A DNA stretch of 64,000 nucleotides, taken from assembly GCF_000762845.2 (NCBI RefSeq), contig NZ_JRMQ02000006.1, positions 30,334-94,333 of the forward strand. Direction: 5' to 3'. The notes under the pieces were generated by a model. It made no database searches. It saw nothing but the letters and a program-made list of their open reading frames with translations, and had not been told where the DNA came from. This document shows positions 26,928 through 36,423 of the stretch, one piece after another; within the stretch, counting starts at the first letter, position 1, and the number at the start of each line of letters is the position of its first letter. The stretch comes from Helicobacter japonicus (GTDB taxonomy: Bacteria; Campylobacterota; Campylobacteria; Campylobacterales; Helicobacteraceae). Both the position numbers and the translations under genes were made by a program.

Positions 26928-28772
26928 ATGAAACAGCTATTTCTTCTTTTACTTTTTGTTTGCAGTATCATATTTATCTTGTGTGTAGGATTCTATCCTC
27001 ATCTATCTCTTTTACTCTATCCTGCTTTTTTTGGAATCTTTGTGGTTTTATTCGTATATACTTATGAAGTTTTAAGAGTAAGAAAACAAGCCACAATTAA
27101 GGCTTATTACAAGATAGATTCATTTTTGCACCGCTACTTTGGACATTTCTTTCTTACTCAAATTGTAAGTTTTATTGTTGCGCTTGTAGGGAGTGTTTCA
27201 CTTTTTTTTATGCTTGTATTTCCTAGTGGGAGCGAGATTCTTATCTTTTGTCTGCTTGTGCCTTGTAGTGTATATGGATTTAGACTTGTATATATTATTT
27301 GTAATGCAAATTTAAGCCCTGATTTTGCGCCAATTTTAGCAAAAAAATATACCGCGCTTATAGCTGCTTTACTTGCGCTTATATGTGAGGTTATACTCAA
27401 TAATTTGACGCCAATTACTTTAGAATCTAATGATATACATACTCATTATCTCACCCTTATGAAAAGCTATAATATTGCTCAAATGCACTCATATTTTTGG
27501 CAAGAGCTCTTTGGTTTTATATTACTCAAAAAAGCATTGCTTGATGTGCTTTATTTTAGTATTGCCAATAGCTATTTGCATTTTGCGCTTATTCTACTTT
27601 TTGCTTGTGGGCATTTTGCTTCATTTGCAAGTTTCTCTCTTATGTGTGTAGGGAGCATCGCACCTAAAACATATTTAAGACAAAATACCAAAAATGAGCA
27701 AGAGAGCTTTACACTTACACAATCTCGTGCTTTTAGGCAATTTTTTGCTATGGTGTTTTTTCTTATTTTTATTTATATCGCCTTTAATGTAAGTATTCAT
27801 TTGCAACCTCTAGCTAAACACCATAATCTTCCTCCACTTTTAAGTGAGCAGATTCTAAAAGAAAATGAATACTATATTCAAATCAGTATGCAAGGCACAC
27901 AAAGCCTTATACGTTCTAATGATTTGCCTTCACTAGAGCATAAACTCAAAGAGAATCTGCTTCATTTTGAATCTAGCCTTAATGCTGACATAGAAAAAAG
28001 TATTAAAGAATATCTTAGCCAAAAAGAAATTATCATTGATGAATATTCTAAATGGTATTTTAGTGTGCGTGGTGAATATACAAGGCTTTTTTATGCTGCT
28101 ATTGGCAAGGGAGAAGACATTGCACAAGAACAATTTATTTTTTTACTTAAAGCCCATACACCTTATGATTTGCAAGAAAGGCTAAATAGGCTTTATGATG
28201 CACATTTTGAATCCTTAAAAACACGATTAGAGCAAAGTTTTAGCTTTTTTACATTACACAAAAATCCCTTGAATGCACACATCTCACGAAGCATATCTTT
28301 TGATGATTTTAATCAAAAACTTGATTTACTCAATCCTCGCTCTAGTGATGGTGTTGCTGCACTTTTAGGAGCAAGTGTAGTAGGAGCTATGATTCTTAAG
28401 GCTTCTGGAAAAGCTATCACTAAAAGCGGAGCTAAAGTCATAGGAAAAAGTGTCGCTAAAAAAAGTTTGGGAGGTGCGATAGGCACAGGAGGCTCACTTC
28501 TATGTGGGACATTTGCGCCTTTATGTGCAATTGGGTTTTTTGTAGCAAGTGATTATGCTATAAATAGTGTTGATGAATTGATAAATGAAGATGAATTTAA
28601 GCAGCAAATGCGTGAAGGATTTGATTTGTGGGAACTTCAGCTAAAAAACAGCCTTATTGGTTATAATTCTCAACTCTCAAAGCAAATATTAGAGAAACTT
28701 TCATTTACAATAGATTCTCAAGAAGATTCTATACAATCTGTTTCTACAGAGAAAGAAAATGAAAATAAATAA
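26928..28772 (+). CDS. Large membrane protein of unknown function
   Basis: The 614-residue protein has about six to eight hydrophobic segments in its first 300 residues, then a long soluble helical region (about 310-480), then a Gly/Ala/Lys-rich hydrophobic region near 500-560 (AALLGASVVGAMILKASGK, GGAIGTGGSLLCGTFAPLC) and a charged tail. I recognise no domain. ATG 26928 is supported by AAAAGGA at 26912-26918; the longer frame would overlap the OmpA-like lipoprotein in another frame. It is followed after 9 bases by yhhQ. Confidence 0.68.
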   Translation: MKQLFLLLLFVCSIIFILCVGFYPHLSLLLYPAFFGIFVVLFVYTYEVLRVRKQATIKAYYKIDSFLHRYFGHFFLTQIVSFIVALVGSVSLFFMLVFPSGSEILIFCLLVPCSVYGFRLVYIICNANLSPDFAPILAKKYTALIAALLALICEVILNNLTPITLESNDIHTHYLTLMKSYNIAQMHSYFWQELFGFILLKKALLDVLYFSIANSYLHFALILLFACGHFASFASFSLMCVGSIAPKTYLRQNTKNEQESFTLTQSRAFRQFFAMVFFLIFIYIAFNVSIHLQPLAKHHNLPPLLSEQILKENEYYIQISMQGTQSLIRSNDLPSLEHKLKENLLHFESSLNADIEKSIKEYLSQKEIIIDEYSKWYFSVRGEYTRLFYAAIGKGEDIAQEQFIFLLKAHTPYDLQERLNRLYDAHFESLKTRLEQSFSFFTLHKNPLNAHISRSISFDDFNQKLDLLNPRSSDGVAALLGASVVGAMILKASGKAITKSGAKVIGKSVAKKSLGGAIGTGGSLLCGTFAPLCAIGFFVASDYAINSVDELINEDEFKQQMREGFDLWELQLKNSLIGYNSQLSKQILEKLSFTIDSQEDSIQSVSTEKENENK

Positions 28773-28781
28773 GGAGAAAGA

Positions 28782-29354
28782 GTGAGAGAGATGAGTGTTT
28801 GGACTTTTATAGGAAGTTCATTGCTTTTTGCTTCTATAGTAGTATTAGCAAACTATGGCGTGCAATATCCTATATTTAACACACCACTCACTTATGGGGC
28901 TTTAACTTATCCTATGAGCTTTTTACTCATAGATATATTGAGTGAGAAATATAATAAGATTCAAGTATTAAAAATACTTTGGGTTGGATTATTCCTTGCT
29001 TTTATTCCTTCTTTATTAGCAAGTGAGCCTCGTATAGCACTTGCAAGTGTATGTGCTTTTATTATCTCACAAAATCTTGATGTGTATATTTTCTTTTATC
29101 TTAAAAACCGCTTTCCACATTTATGGTGGCTGCGCAATAATGCAAGCACAATGATTTCACAATTCATTGATACAATGATTTTCTTTCATATTGCATTTTT
29201 ATTTGTGTATCCGTGGGAACAGGTTATAATGATGCTTTTAGCAGATTTTTGCATAAAAGCTTTTTTAGCTCTTTGTGATACGCCACTTTTTTATATGTTT
29301 GCAATACGCAAATATAAGCAGCCAAAAATCACTACAAAACGAGGTAGAATATGA
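28782..29354 (+). CDS. yhhQ: Queuosine precursor transporter (YhhQ family)
   Basis: The 190-residue protein has about five to six membrane segments and the family patterns TYGALTYPMSFLLIDILSEKY, NNASTMISQFIDTMIFFHIAF and a Lys-containing last helix (ADFCIKAFLALCDTPLFY). YhhQ imports preQ0/preQ1 for tRNA queuosine. The start may be GTG 28782 or ATG 28791; AAGGAGAAAG precedes both. It overlaps psd by 4 bases. Confidence 0.87.
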   Translation: MREMSVWTFIGSSLLFASIVVLANYGVQYPIFNTPLTYGALTYPMSFLLIDILSEKYNKIQVLKILWVGLFLAFIPSLLASEPRIALASVCAFIISQNLDVYIFFYLKNRFPHLWWLRNNASTMISQFIDTMIFFHIAFLFVYPWEQVIMMLLADFCIKAFLALCDTPLFYMFAIRKYKQPKITTKRGRI

Positions 29355-30136
29355 ATCTTTCAAACAAATTTTCACGACTTTTTGGGCGATTTGCCTCTTA
29401 TGAATTCCCGTCTTTTTTGCAGAATCTTATTAATAATGTATATGTAAAGATTTTTGATATAGATTTAAGTGAGTTTGCCCCAGCCTCTAGCTATGCTTCG
29501 CTCAATGCCCTTTTTACACGAGCACTTACAAGTGAGCGCACAATTAACCCTAATCCTATCGTGCTTATTGCGCCTTGTGATTCTCTTATTACTCAAATGG
29601 GCAAAAGCACGCAAAAAAATGCTCTTCAAATCAAAGGTATGGAGTATTCTATTGAAGAACTCTTAGGACAAAAGCTTGATAGAGAGTTTTATTATATAAA
29701 TTTTTACCTCTCACCAAAAGATTATCATCGCTATCACGCACCTTGTGATATGGAGATTTGTGAAGTGCGATATTTTGGAGGAGAGTTACTTCCTGTGAAT
29801 CTGCCTTCTTTACAAAAAAATCAAAGCCTTTTTGTGCGGAATGAACGCGTAGTAGTGGTAGCAAAAACATCATCTCATAAATGGATTTATTTTGTTGCCG
29901 TAGGTGCGCTGAATGTTGGCAGTATGGTAATGCACTTTGAAGGCAGGATTCAAAGTAATGCCAAATCACACAATATATGCTACACCTACCGCACTCCTAT
30001 TAGTATAAAAAAAGGAGAAGAATTAGGTATGTTTAAAATGGGTTCAACCATTGTGCTTTTTATGGAGCAGATGATTCCTGATATAAATATCAATCAAAAA
30101 GTAAAATTTGCCCAAGATTTAGGCACTTATACGTAG
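29351..30136 (+). CDS. psd: Phosphatidylserine decarboxylase proenzyme
   Basis: This 261-residue membrane-associated enzyme makes phosphatidylethanolamine. Motifs are SLNALFTRAL, PCDSLI, YYINFYLSPKDYHRYHAP and the self-cleavage site MGST near residue 231 (usual form LGST), where Ser becomes the pyruvoyl group. The catalytic His is in DYHRYHAP. It overlaps yhhQ by 4 bases and precedes nadA by 24 bases, a psd-nadA order also known in H. pylori. Confidence 0.93.
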   Translation: MNLSNKFSRLFGRFASYEFPSFLQNLINNVYVKIFDIDLSEFAPASSYASLNALFTRALTSERTINPNPIVLIAPCDSLITQMGKSTQKNALQIKGMEYSIEELLGQKLDREFYYINFYLSPKDYHRYHAPCDMEICEVRYFGGELLPVNLPSLQKNQSLFVRNERVVVVAKTSSHKWIYFVAVGALNVGSMVMHFEGRIQSNAKSHNICYTYRTPISIKKGEELGMFKMGSTIVLFMEQMIPDININQKVKFAQDLGTYT

Positions 30137-30160
30137 AATCCAATACATAAGGAGTGAAAT

Positions 30161-31186
30161 ATGTCTAGCACACTTCATAATCCAATCAAAGATGAAATCA
30201 AAACATTGCTTCATAAGCTTGATGGGCTTTTAGTAGCACATTATTATCAAAAAGATGAAATTGTCGCTTTAGCAGATTTATGTGGAGATAGTTTGGAGCT
30301 TTCCCGTAAGGCTTCGCAAAGTGAGAAAAATCTCATTGTATTTTGTGGCGTGGCATTTATGGGGCAAAGCGTTAAGGTGCTTGCTCCACAAAAGCGTGTG
30401 ATTATGCCAAGATTAGCGTGTTGTTCTATGGCAAGAATGATTGATAGTGATTATTATGATGAAAGCATTGCTCTTTTAGAATCTTATGGCTTAAGCAAAG
30501 ATTCTATCTTTCCTATTACTTATATTAATTCAAATGCTGATGTTAAAGCAAAAGTTGCCCAAATGGGAGGTCTTGTTTGCACAAGCGCAAACGCTGCAAA
30601 AATTTTTGATTTTGCAAAGGAGCAGGGCAAAAAGATATTTTTTCTCCCCGATAGGTGCTTAGGAGAGAATCTTGCGCGTTTAAATGGCAAAAAATCTGCA
30701 TTATTACGCACAGATAGTAAAGAAAAAGTGCTTAGTGCTGATGTGATTTGCTATGATGGATTCTGTTCTGTGCATCAGCTTTTCACGCCACAAGATATTA
30801 CCTTTTATCGCGAAAAATTTGCAGATATTAAAATTGTCGTGCATCCTGAATGCGACCCAAGTGTCGTAAAACTTGCCGATTTTGTAGGTTCTACAAGTCA
30901 GATTATCCAATATGTGCAAGATTTACCTTTAGAGCAAAAGGTCGCAGTTGGCACGGAATTTAATCTTGTCAATCGTTTGCGTCCTAAATATAATGGCAAA
31001 CAAACAACCTTTGTCCTTAGCTCAAGTAAGCCTCAATGTCCTACAATGAATGAAACAACTCTTGAAGATGTGCGCGATGTGCTTCTTGCTTTTGAGGATA
31101 ATAAGCCTATTAATGAAGTATTTTTAGATAGTGAGATTCAAAAATGGGCAAAAATCGCCCTTAATAGAATGCTTGAACTCTCTTAA
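30161..31186 (+). CDS. nadA: Quinolinate synthase A
   Basis: The 341-residue [4Fe-4S] enzyme condenses iminoaspartate with dihydroxyacetone phosphate to give quinolinate. The three cluster cysteines are visible: one in the CCSMARMI region (near 85), one in CPTM (near 293) and one of the intermediate ones in the VCTSANA/HPECDPS segments. [14 protein letters not shown] and [12 protein letters not shown] are also typical. It works with nadC in this window; nadB is not present here. ATG 30161 follows AAGGAG. Confidence 0.94.
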   Translation: MSSTLHNPIKDEIKTLLHKLDGLLVAHYYQKDEIVALADLCGDSLELSRKASQSEKNLIVFCGVAFMGQSVKVLAPQKRVIMPRLACCSMARMIDSDYYDESIALLESYGLSKDSIFPITYINSNADVKAKVAQMGGLVCTSANAAKIFDFAKEQGKKIFFLPDRCLGENLARLNGKKSALLRTDSKEKVLSADVICYDGFCSVHQLFTPQDITFYREKFADIKIVVHPECDPSVVKLADFVGSTSQIIQYVQDLPLEQKVAVGTEFNLVNRLRPKYNGKQTTFVLSSSKPQCPTMNETTLEDVRDVLLAFEDNKPINEVFLDSEIQKWAKIALNRMLELS

Positions 31187-31210
31187 AAGGCAAAATTAAT
31201 TTTACCTTTT
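31186..31210 (+). terminator. Probable nadA terminator
   Basis: AAAGGCAAAATT and AATTTTACCTTT form an inverted repeat with a single mismatch right after the nadA stop, followed by an AT-rich stretch with T-runs near 31222-31228. It is AU-rich and therefore only moderately stable. Confidence 0.45.
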
Positions 31211-31349
31211 GTAACATAATTTTTTAAACTTTAGAAAAAAATAAAAATTATTCATTAATTCATTAAATAATTTTTATTAAAAATATAGTGTTCCATTTTT
31301 GCATTTTAATATCAAAGGAGGAACAAAATTTTTACTTTTTGGAGGATTT

Positions 31350-32105
31350 ATGCAGTTAAAATTTCTTAGAAACTCTTTGCTTGCTTTTGGATTTTTAGGC
31401 GCAATAACTTCTTTAGGTTTTGCCGCTGATTGTGAAGAAACTAACTGCTCAAGCTTCCGCATAGGTGTAGGAGGAGCATATCATACCTTAGATGGCAAAG
31501 AAGCAAGTATAAGTAGCACAGGTGGTTATCTCTCTTTTGCGGCACGCGGTATTTTAAAACAAAGACTTATGAGCGAACTTAGCGGAAAAGTAGGTGTGGG
31601 AAGTGCAAAAGCAAGTGAAAGCTACTTCGCAACTCTTGATGAAAAGCCACTTTCTGTTTTTACAGAAGCTTCTTTTAAGATTGGTTTAAATATTTCAAGC
31701 AAACAACTTCCTTTATTTGTCAATGCTGTATATGGTTGGGATAATTTCTCTACAAACACAAAAGATAAAGGTATAGGACTTTCACGCGAATTAGGCGGGG
31801 TAGAGATTGAAGGATTCTTACCTACGCGCAATAATTCAAAAATAGAATATCTTGTAGGCTATTATCATTTCTTCGCAGGAAATTATCTTTTACAAAATGA
31901 TGTAAGCTCAAAGCTTGGAGGCACAAACTATATGATTAAGGCAAGTTTAGGTTATGCGAGCAATATTACACCAAATCTAGGATTTTATATTAAAGCCATT
32001 GGCAAATATGAAAATATGAGTGCTTCAAAACTTACAGCCACAAGTGTTAATTATCCTGCAAGCACTAATTATGTAGGTATGATAGAGCTTGGGTTTGAAT
32101 TATAA
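31350..32105 (+). CDS. Outer-membrane beta-barrel protein
   Basis: This 251-residue protein has a signal peptide (about 1-25, ending GFAA). The mature part consists of alternating strands with Gly and aromatic residues and ends in MIELGFEL, a terminal-strand pattern for BAM insertion. An early Cys pair (DCEETNC) may form a disulfide. It is close in style to small Helicobacter outer-membrane proteins, but I cannot place it in a named Hop/Hof family. ATG 31350 follows GGAGG at 31341-31345. It is monocistronic with a strong terminator. Confidence 0.75.
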   Translation: MQLKFLRNSLLAFGFLGAITSLGFAADCEETNCSSFRIGVGGAYHTLDGKEASISSTGGYLSFAARGILKQRLMSELSGKVGVGSAKASESYFATLDEKPLSVFTEASFKIGLNISSKQLPLFVNAVYGWDNFSTNTKDKGIGLSRELGGVEIEGFLPTRNNSKIEYLVGYYHFFAGNYLLQNDVSSKLGGTNYMIKASLGYASNITPNLGFYIKAIGKYENMSASKLTATSVNYPASTNYVGMIELGFEL

Positions 32106-32112
32106 TCAAGAT

Positions 32113-32151
32113 TCTATAAGGATTAGAATCTAGTCCTTATAGATACACTTT
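32113..32151 (+). terminator. Rho-independent terminator
   Basis: A 14-bp stem (TCTATAAGGATTAG with CTAGTCCTTATAGA, one G-T pair) and a 3-base loop is followed by a T-rich stretch (32149 on). It terminates the outer-membrane barrel gene and faces convergent tsaD. Both AGATTCT and AGAATCT occur in it. Confidence 0.8.
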
Positions 32152-33267
32152 TTATTTCTCACAAAAATCAGTAGACAAACTTTTAGGCGAAATCTGCGCT
32201 TCGTGCAAAGGTGTAAAATCTTCTCTTTGGTATTGTTCTATGGCACACACACCAATCATTGCTGCATTATCGGAGCAAAATTGAAGTGGTGCAAGAATAA
32301 GTGTTTTGCCAAACTCTATACAAAGTTTTTCAATCTCCTGCCTTAAATATGTATTTGCACTTGCGCCACCTACGATAGCAAAATGCGTTAGATTCTGTGC
32401 TTGTTGCGTTTGGAAAAATAATCTTATCTTACGCAAAATATGCTCACACGCACTTTTTTGGAATCCCGCGCAAATGCTTCCTAAATCTTTAGGGCTAAAA
32501 GGTTGGGGTAGAGCCTCAATGGCAAGTCTTACAGCATTTTTTAATCCCGAAAAACTAAATTGTAATTGATGATTATGCAAAAGTGGGACAGGAAAGCTAT
32601 GGGGCGCAGTGTGTGGATAATTTTGCATAAATTCTTTAGCATAGGATTCTACAATAGGACCACCCGGATAGCCTAAACCTAAGTATTTGGCAACTTTATC
32701 AAAACTTTCACCAAAGCTATCGTCAAGACTTTGGGCTATAAGACTTATATCATTAGCCCCACGCATAGTGAGAATCTGTGTATGTCCGCCAGACACGAGT
32801 AAAATGCCTAAAGGTAAGCATTGATTAACGCGCAATGATAGGTTTTTTTGTGTGGATTCAAAAGTATAAGAATGTCCTGCAAATGTAGATTCTGTGTTAT
32901 CTGTAATAAAAAGCGAATAAATATGCCCCTTGAGATGATTCACACAAATAAGTGGAATCTGCAAACCAAGACAAAGTGTCTTCGCCATCATTAAGCCTTC
33001 AATGAGTGTAACGCTTAGTCCCGGACGCGTAGTTACTGCGATTGCCTTAATAACAGATAAATCATCATTGAGAAATGTTTTGAGCTTTTTTAGAATCTCT
33101 GGAAGCCTTTGAGCGTGAAGTCTTGAAGCTATTTCTGGCACAACCCCACCATAAGTGCTATGTTCTTCATCTTGAGAAAGTTTGATATGATAGAGTAATG
33201 AGGCATTCTCAATGCAAGTTAAGGCAAGAGAGCTATCATCACAACTTGATTCTATGCTCAAAATCAT
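32152..33267 (-). CDS. tsaD: tRNA threonylcarbamoyladenosine synthase subunit TsaD
   Basis: This 371-residue ASKHA-fold protein transfers the threonylcarbamoyl group to A37 of ANN-decoding tRNAs with TsaB and TsaE. The start MILSIESSCDDSSLAL, the metal motif VNHLKGHIYSLF (HxxxH), VSGGHTQIL, DSFGESFDKVAKYLGLGYPGGP and VGGASANTYLR are diagnostic. I chose ATG 33267 (AAGGA 7 bases upstream) over the longer frame beginning at 33294. Confidence 0.95.
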   Translation of the reverse strand: MILSIESSCDDSSLALTCIENASLLYHIKLSQDEEHSTYGGVVPEIASRLHAQRLPEILKKLKTFLNDDLSVIKAIAVTTRPGLSVTLIEGLMMAKTLCLGLQIPLICVNHLKGHIYSLFITDNTESTFAGHSYTFESTQKNLSLRVNQCLPLGILLVSGGHTQILTMRGANDISLIAQSLDDSFGESFDKVAKYLGLGYPGGPIVESYAKEFMQNYPHTAPHSFPVPLLHNHQLQFSFSGLKNAVRLAIEALPQPFSPKDLGSICAGFQKSACEHILRKIRLFFQTQQAQNLTHFAIVGGASANTYLRQEIEKLCIEFGKTLILAPLQFCSDNAAMIGVCAIEQYQREDFTPLHEAQISPKSLSTDFCEK

Positions 33268-33295
33268 TTTACTATTCCTTAATATATATTGCAAA

Positions 33296-33324
33296 ATTTT
33301 AGAATCTTATGGGGATTCTAAAAT
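33296..33324. repeat. Hairpin upstream of tsaD
   Basis: ATTTTAGAATC (33296-33306) and GATTCTAAAAT (33314-33324) form a perfect 11-bp inverted repeat with a 7-base loop. It lies between divergent tsaD and the agmatine deiminase gene. The arms match those of the hairpin at 22747-22777. Confidence 0.6.
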
Positions 33325-33378
33325 ATCTTAAAATCTAAATGCTAAAATTATACAAAATAAATCTAAAGGTTACACAAA

Positions 33379-34500
33379 ATGAAAGATAGGCGACTTAGGG
33401 CAGAATGGGAGAAGCAAAGTGCTATATTAATGGCTTTTCCGCACAAAAATAGTGATTGGGCTAGGTATATTGACAAGGCGAGGGCGTGTTTTATTCACAT
33501 CATCGAGCATATTTTATGTTTTGAATCTGTGATTTTATGCGTGGATTTACAAGATGAAGAGGGAATAGAGATTCTATGCAAACACTTTGCACCATTTCAA
33601 AGTAATACGCAATCAGCATTGCAAGAGTATGTAGAGGGCTATCTCAACACAGATATAGCACAACAAAGCTTGATTAAGCCATATCTACACACCTTTAATA
33701 CACAGTCTCCCTATACATTGCATATAATGCGCGTGAGGACAAATGACACTTGGGCTAGGGATTTTGGCGCACTGGGTGTGGAAAGTGCAGGGGAGAATAA
33801 ACTTGTAAAATGTATCTTTAATGGCTGGGGATTAAAGTATCCATCGCATTATGATAATGCTATTAGTGAGAGTATTTTTGCTAAAAAACATATTATAAAA
33901 GCTGATATAGTGCTTGAGGGTGGGAGTATAGAAAGTAATGGGGCAGGGGTCTTGCTCACCAATACACAATGCCTCCTTGAAAAAAATCGCAATCCCCATC
34001 TTAGTCAAAATGAAATAGAATCCAAGCTTAGGGAGTATTTTGGGCTAGATTCTGTGCTGTGGTTGCATTATGGCTACCTTGCAGGAGATGATACAGATAG
34101 TCATATTGATACGCTTGCACGTTTTATCAGTGAAGATACTATTGCTTATATCACTTGTGATGATAAGCAAGATGAGCATTTTGAATCTCTTAAGAGTATG
34201 GAGGCGGAGTTACAAGCATTAAAGCAACCTAATGGAGAACCTTACAAACTCGTTGCATTGCCTTTTACAAAAGCTATATATGATGACAGCGGGGATAGAC
34301 TTCCTGCGAGCTATGCAAATTTTCTTTTTGTTAATGGTGGATTGCTTGTGCCAACTTATGGGGATAAAAATGATAAAAAGGCACTTGAAATACTAAGCAA
34401 AGCATTGCCAAAGCATAGGGTAGTGGGCGTAGATTGTCGTTCATTGATTCTATGGCACGGCAGTTTGCATTGCGTGAGTATGCAGGTGTATGACTCATAA
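33379..34500 (+). CDS. aguA: Agmatine deiminase
   Basis: The 373-residue protein belongs to the agmatine deiminase / peptidyl-arginine deiminase family (guanidino-group hydrolysis, agmatine to N-carbamoylputrescine). Motifs are RLRAEWEKQSAILMAFPH, NDTWARDFG, VLEGGSIESNGAGVLL, DTDSHIDTLARF and the catalytic GSLHCVSMQ near the end. ATG 33379 lies after AAAGG. The gene converges with and overlaps the following minus-strand gene by 6 bases. Confidence 0.9.
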   Translation: MKDRRLRAEWEKQSAILMAFPHKNSDWARYIDKARACFIHIIEHILCFESVILCVDLQDEEGIEILCKHFAPFQSNTQSALQEYVEGYLNTDIAQQSLIKPYLHTFNTQSPYTLHIMRVRTNDTWARDFGALGVESAGENKLVKCIFNGWGLKYPSHYDNAISESIFAKKHIIKADIVLEGGSIESNGAGVLLTNTQCLLEKNRNPHLSQNEIESKLREYFGLDSVLWLHYGYLAGDDTDSHIDTLARFISEDTIAYITCDDKQDEHFESLKSMEAELQALKQPNGEPYKLVALPFTKAIYDDSGDRLPASYANFLFVNGGLLVPTYGDKNDKKALEILSKALPKHRVVGVDCRSLILWHGSLHCVSMQVYDS

Positions 34501-35638
34501 TATTTCACAAAATAATCCTGTTTCCACGGAAATAGTATAATCAATAGGTTTATGTATAGAAAAAGTGTAACCGAGATTCCAAGATTCTATGAGTGGCTTA
34601 ATCTCAAAGAAATCATCTAAAGAGTGATAAATACTAATAAGCATTGTAGGCTTTTGGGTGCAAATAGTATGTTTTGCACCCTTTAAAAATTCCATTTCAA
34701 AGCCTTCAATATCTACCTTGATAAATCCTACTTGAATCTTATGCTCGGCTACATAGCTATCAAGTGTGATGATTTCTACTTCTTCACTTTCATTACTTGT
34801 TTGTGAAAGGGGACTAAATGACGAAGCTGGACCATCAATACTAATTGTCATTTTACTTTGGACACTGCCCAAACCCTTTTTAATAGGCACAACACGTGTG
34901 AGATGATTTAATCTAATAGTTTCAAGCATAAGATTATAATTATGGCTTGTCGTTTCAAAGCTATGTACTTTACCTTCTGTGTATTCACTCAAAATAGTCG
35001 CGCTATCGCCTATATATCCACCTACATCGATAATATCCTTATGCTTGAAGTAAGCAGGATTTTTTAACGAATCTAATCCGTGCCTATACCAAAAAACTTC
35101 AGCAATGTGCTTACAAGGCAAAAAATAGCCATTCCAATAATATAAATTTGGTGCAATATGAAAGATATTTGCAACAAAATCATTTTGCAATGAATCTAGT
35201 GCCTCTATCTCCTCTTTTGAGAGGGTAAAAAATACCTTTAAGGGATGTGCATCTGCTTCTAAAGTGCGTGCAATAATACGACACACTAAATTTGTGCTTT
35301 TCTTATCTAAACCTTGCGTGAGATTTATAATTTTCTTTATAGATGAATCTTCCCTAAGTGTGGATATAGAATCTTGAAACCAAGTATTTGGGTAGAGATG
35401 ATGGGAGCGGAGCAGTTTTTTGTAGTTTTTGGTTTGTCTTACTTTAATACCACAGATTCTTAGCGTATAGTCTAATATTATACCCCCCCCCCGTAGCATT
35501 ATAGACATTGCGGTAAGTTTTCTTTTGAATAAGTGGAAAATTGAAAACAAGCAGAGTAGCTACATTGTTTTTATATATAAGCGGAAATCCACATATTTTT
35601 CGTCCAAGCGTAGCGTTTTTACAATCATAAAATTTCAT
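34495..35638 (-). CDS. FkbM-family methyltransferase, phase-variable, currently OFF
   Basis: An N-terminal frame starts at ATG 35638 behind AAGGAG and enters a G10 tract (35483-35492 on the plus strand as C10). With ten Gs it ends at residue 64. With nine Gs it joins the long frame to give 380 residues. The C-terminal part is a clear FkbM domain: IIDVGGYIGDSATILSEY (SAM binding), KVHSFETTSHNYNLM and VGFIKVDIEGFEMEFLKGA. FkbM proteins O-methylate sugars or small molecules, often on surface glycans. The long frame from 35550 without the N-terminus has no good start site. Confidence 0.85.
35483..35492 (-). repeat. Phase-variation poly-G tract (G10 on coding strand)
   Basis: Ten G residues on the coding strand, near the 5' end of the FkbM gene; G9 or G12 gives the full frame, G10 does not. 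Confidence 0.93.
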
Positions 35639-35661
35639 ATTTATTTCTCCTTAAGTGTGGA

Positions 35662-36231
35662 TTACAAATACGCCTTTAATGTGGGTATTTGTAATTCCTC
35701 ATAAAGTTCTTTTGATTTTTCTTCTCCGCATAACTCTTTTACAATCGCTAATGCAAAGACCCCTGCCGTAGCAGGACCTACTGAAGTGATAATATTGTCA
35801 TTTTTAACCACTGCTTTTACACTTCTACTTTTACCTTGCATATTGATTTCATTTTCACAACTTGGGTAGCAAGTAAATTCACCCTCAAGCACTCCTGCCT
35901 TATCAAGCACAATAGGGGAGGCGCAAATTGCCGCTATGAGTTTCTTCTCTTGATTAAAAGTTGTAAGCCATAATTTGATGAGCTCGTTATTTGCAAGATT
36001 TTGCATACCATTATAGCCTCCTGCCAATACAATAGCATCAAAATCTTCTAAATCCAGCTCGGGTAGGGCAGAATCTGCTTCTATTACAATATGATGCGCT
36101 CCCAAAACGCGTTTATGGGAATCAAGACTTGCCACTACTACACGCATACCTGCACGGCGTAAAATATCTGCCACAGATACTAGCTCAATCTCCTCAAATC
36201 CTTTAGCAAGGGGAAGTAAAACATTTTTCAT
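35662..36231 (-). CDS. DJ-1/PfpI family protein
   Basis: The 189-residue protein has the DJ-1 fold: VLLPLAKGFEEIELVSVADILRRAG (shown in part by GFEEIE with the supporting Glu), then FDAIVLAGGYNG and the nucleophile elbow AAICASPIVLDKAGVL with reactive Cys near 105, and SVGPATAGVFAL. Family members are stress or deglycase-type enzymes; the exact activity here is unknown. ATG 36231 lies after AAGGAGG. It stands between the second FkbM gene and difH. Confidence 0.88.
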   Translation of the reverse strand: MKNVLLPLAKGFEEIELVSVADILRRAGMRVVVASLDSHKRVLGAHHIVIEADSALPELDLEDFDAIVLAGGYNGMQNLANNELIKLWLTTFNQEKKLIAAICASPIVLDKAGVLEGEFTCYPSCENEINMQGKSRSVKAVVKNDNIITSVGPATAGVFALAIVKELCGEEKSKELYEELQIPTLKAYL

Positions 36232-36322
36232 CTAGTTCCTCCTTATCGAAAATTTTATTTTAGCATTTCTATATTAATTTTAAAAAAATCCAAAGAGCAT
36301 TTATCGGGTGTTTTTATAAAAA

Positions 36323-36350
36323 AGTTTGAAAAGTATAGTTTTCATAATTA
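36323..36350. other. Candidate difH recombination site
   Basis: Two 11-bp arms, AAGTTTGAAAA (36323-36333) and TTTTCATAATT (36340-36350), form an imperfect inverted repeat around the 6-base centre GTATAG. This is the layout of a Xer dif site (11-6-11). It lies 73 bases before xerH, and in Campylobacterota difH lies beside xerH. It would resolve chromosome dimers and so mark the replication terminus. Confidence 0.75.
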
Positions 36351-36423
36351 ATTTGTATTAATTTACGATAATATTTAGATAATAATTCTAAAATTCTAAA
36401 TTTCAAGAAAAAATCAAGGAAAA

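Noticed and set aside
31277..31462. Minus-strand frame over the outer-membrane barrel gene start
   Set aside because: Shadow of the signal-peptide region on the opposite strand; no ribosome site.
34495..35550. Independent 351-residue gene starting at 35550
   Set aside because: No good ribosome site there, whereas ATG 35638 has AAGGAG and joins the frame when the tract has nine Gs.
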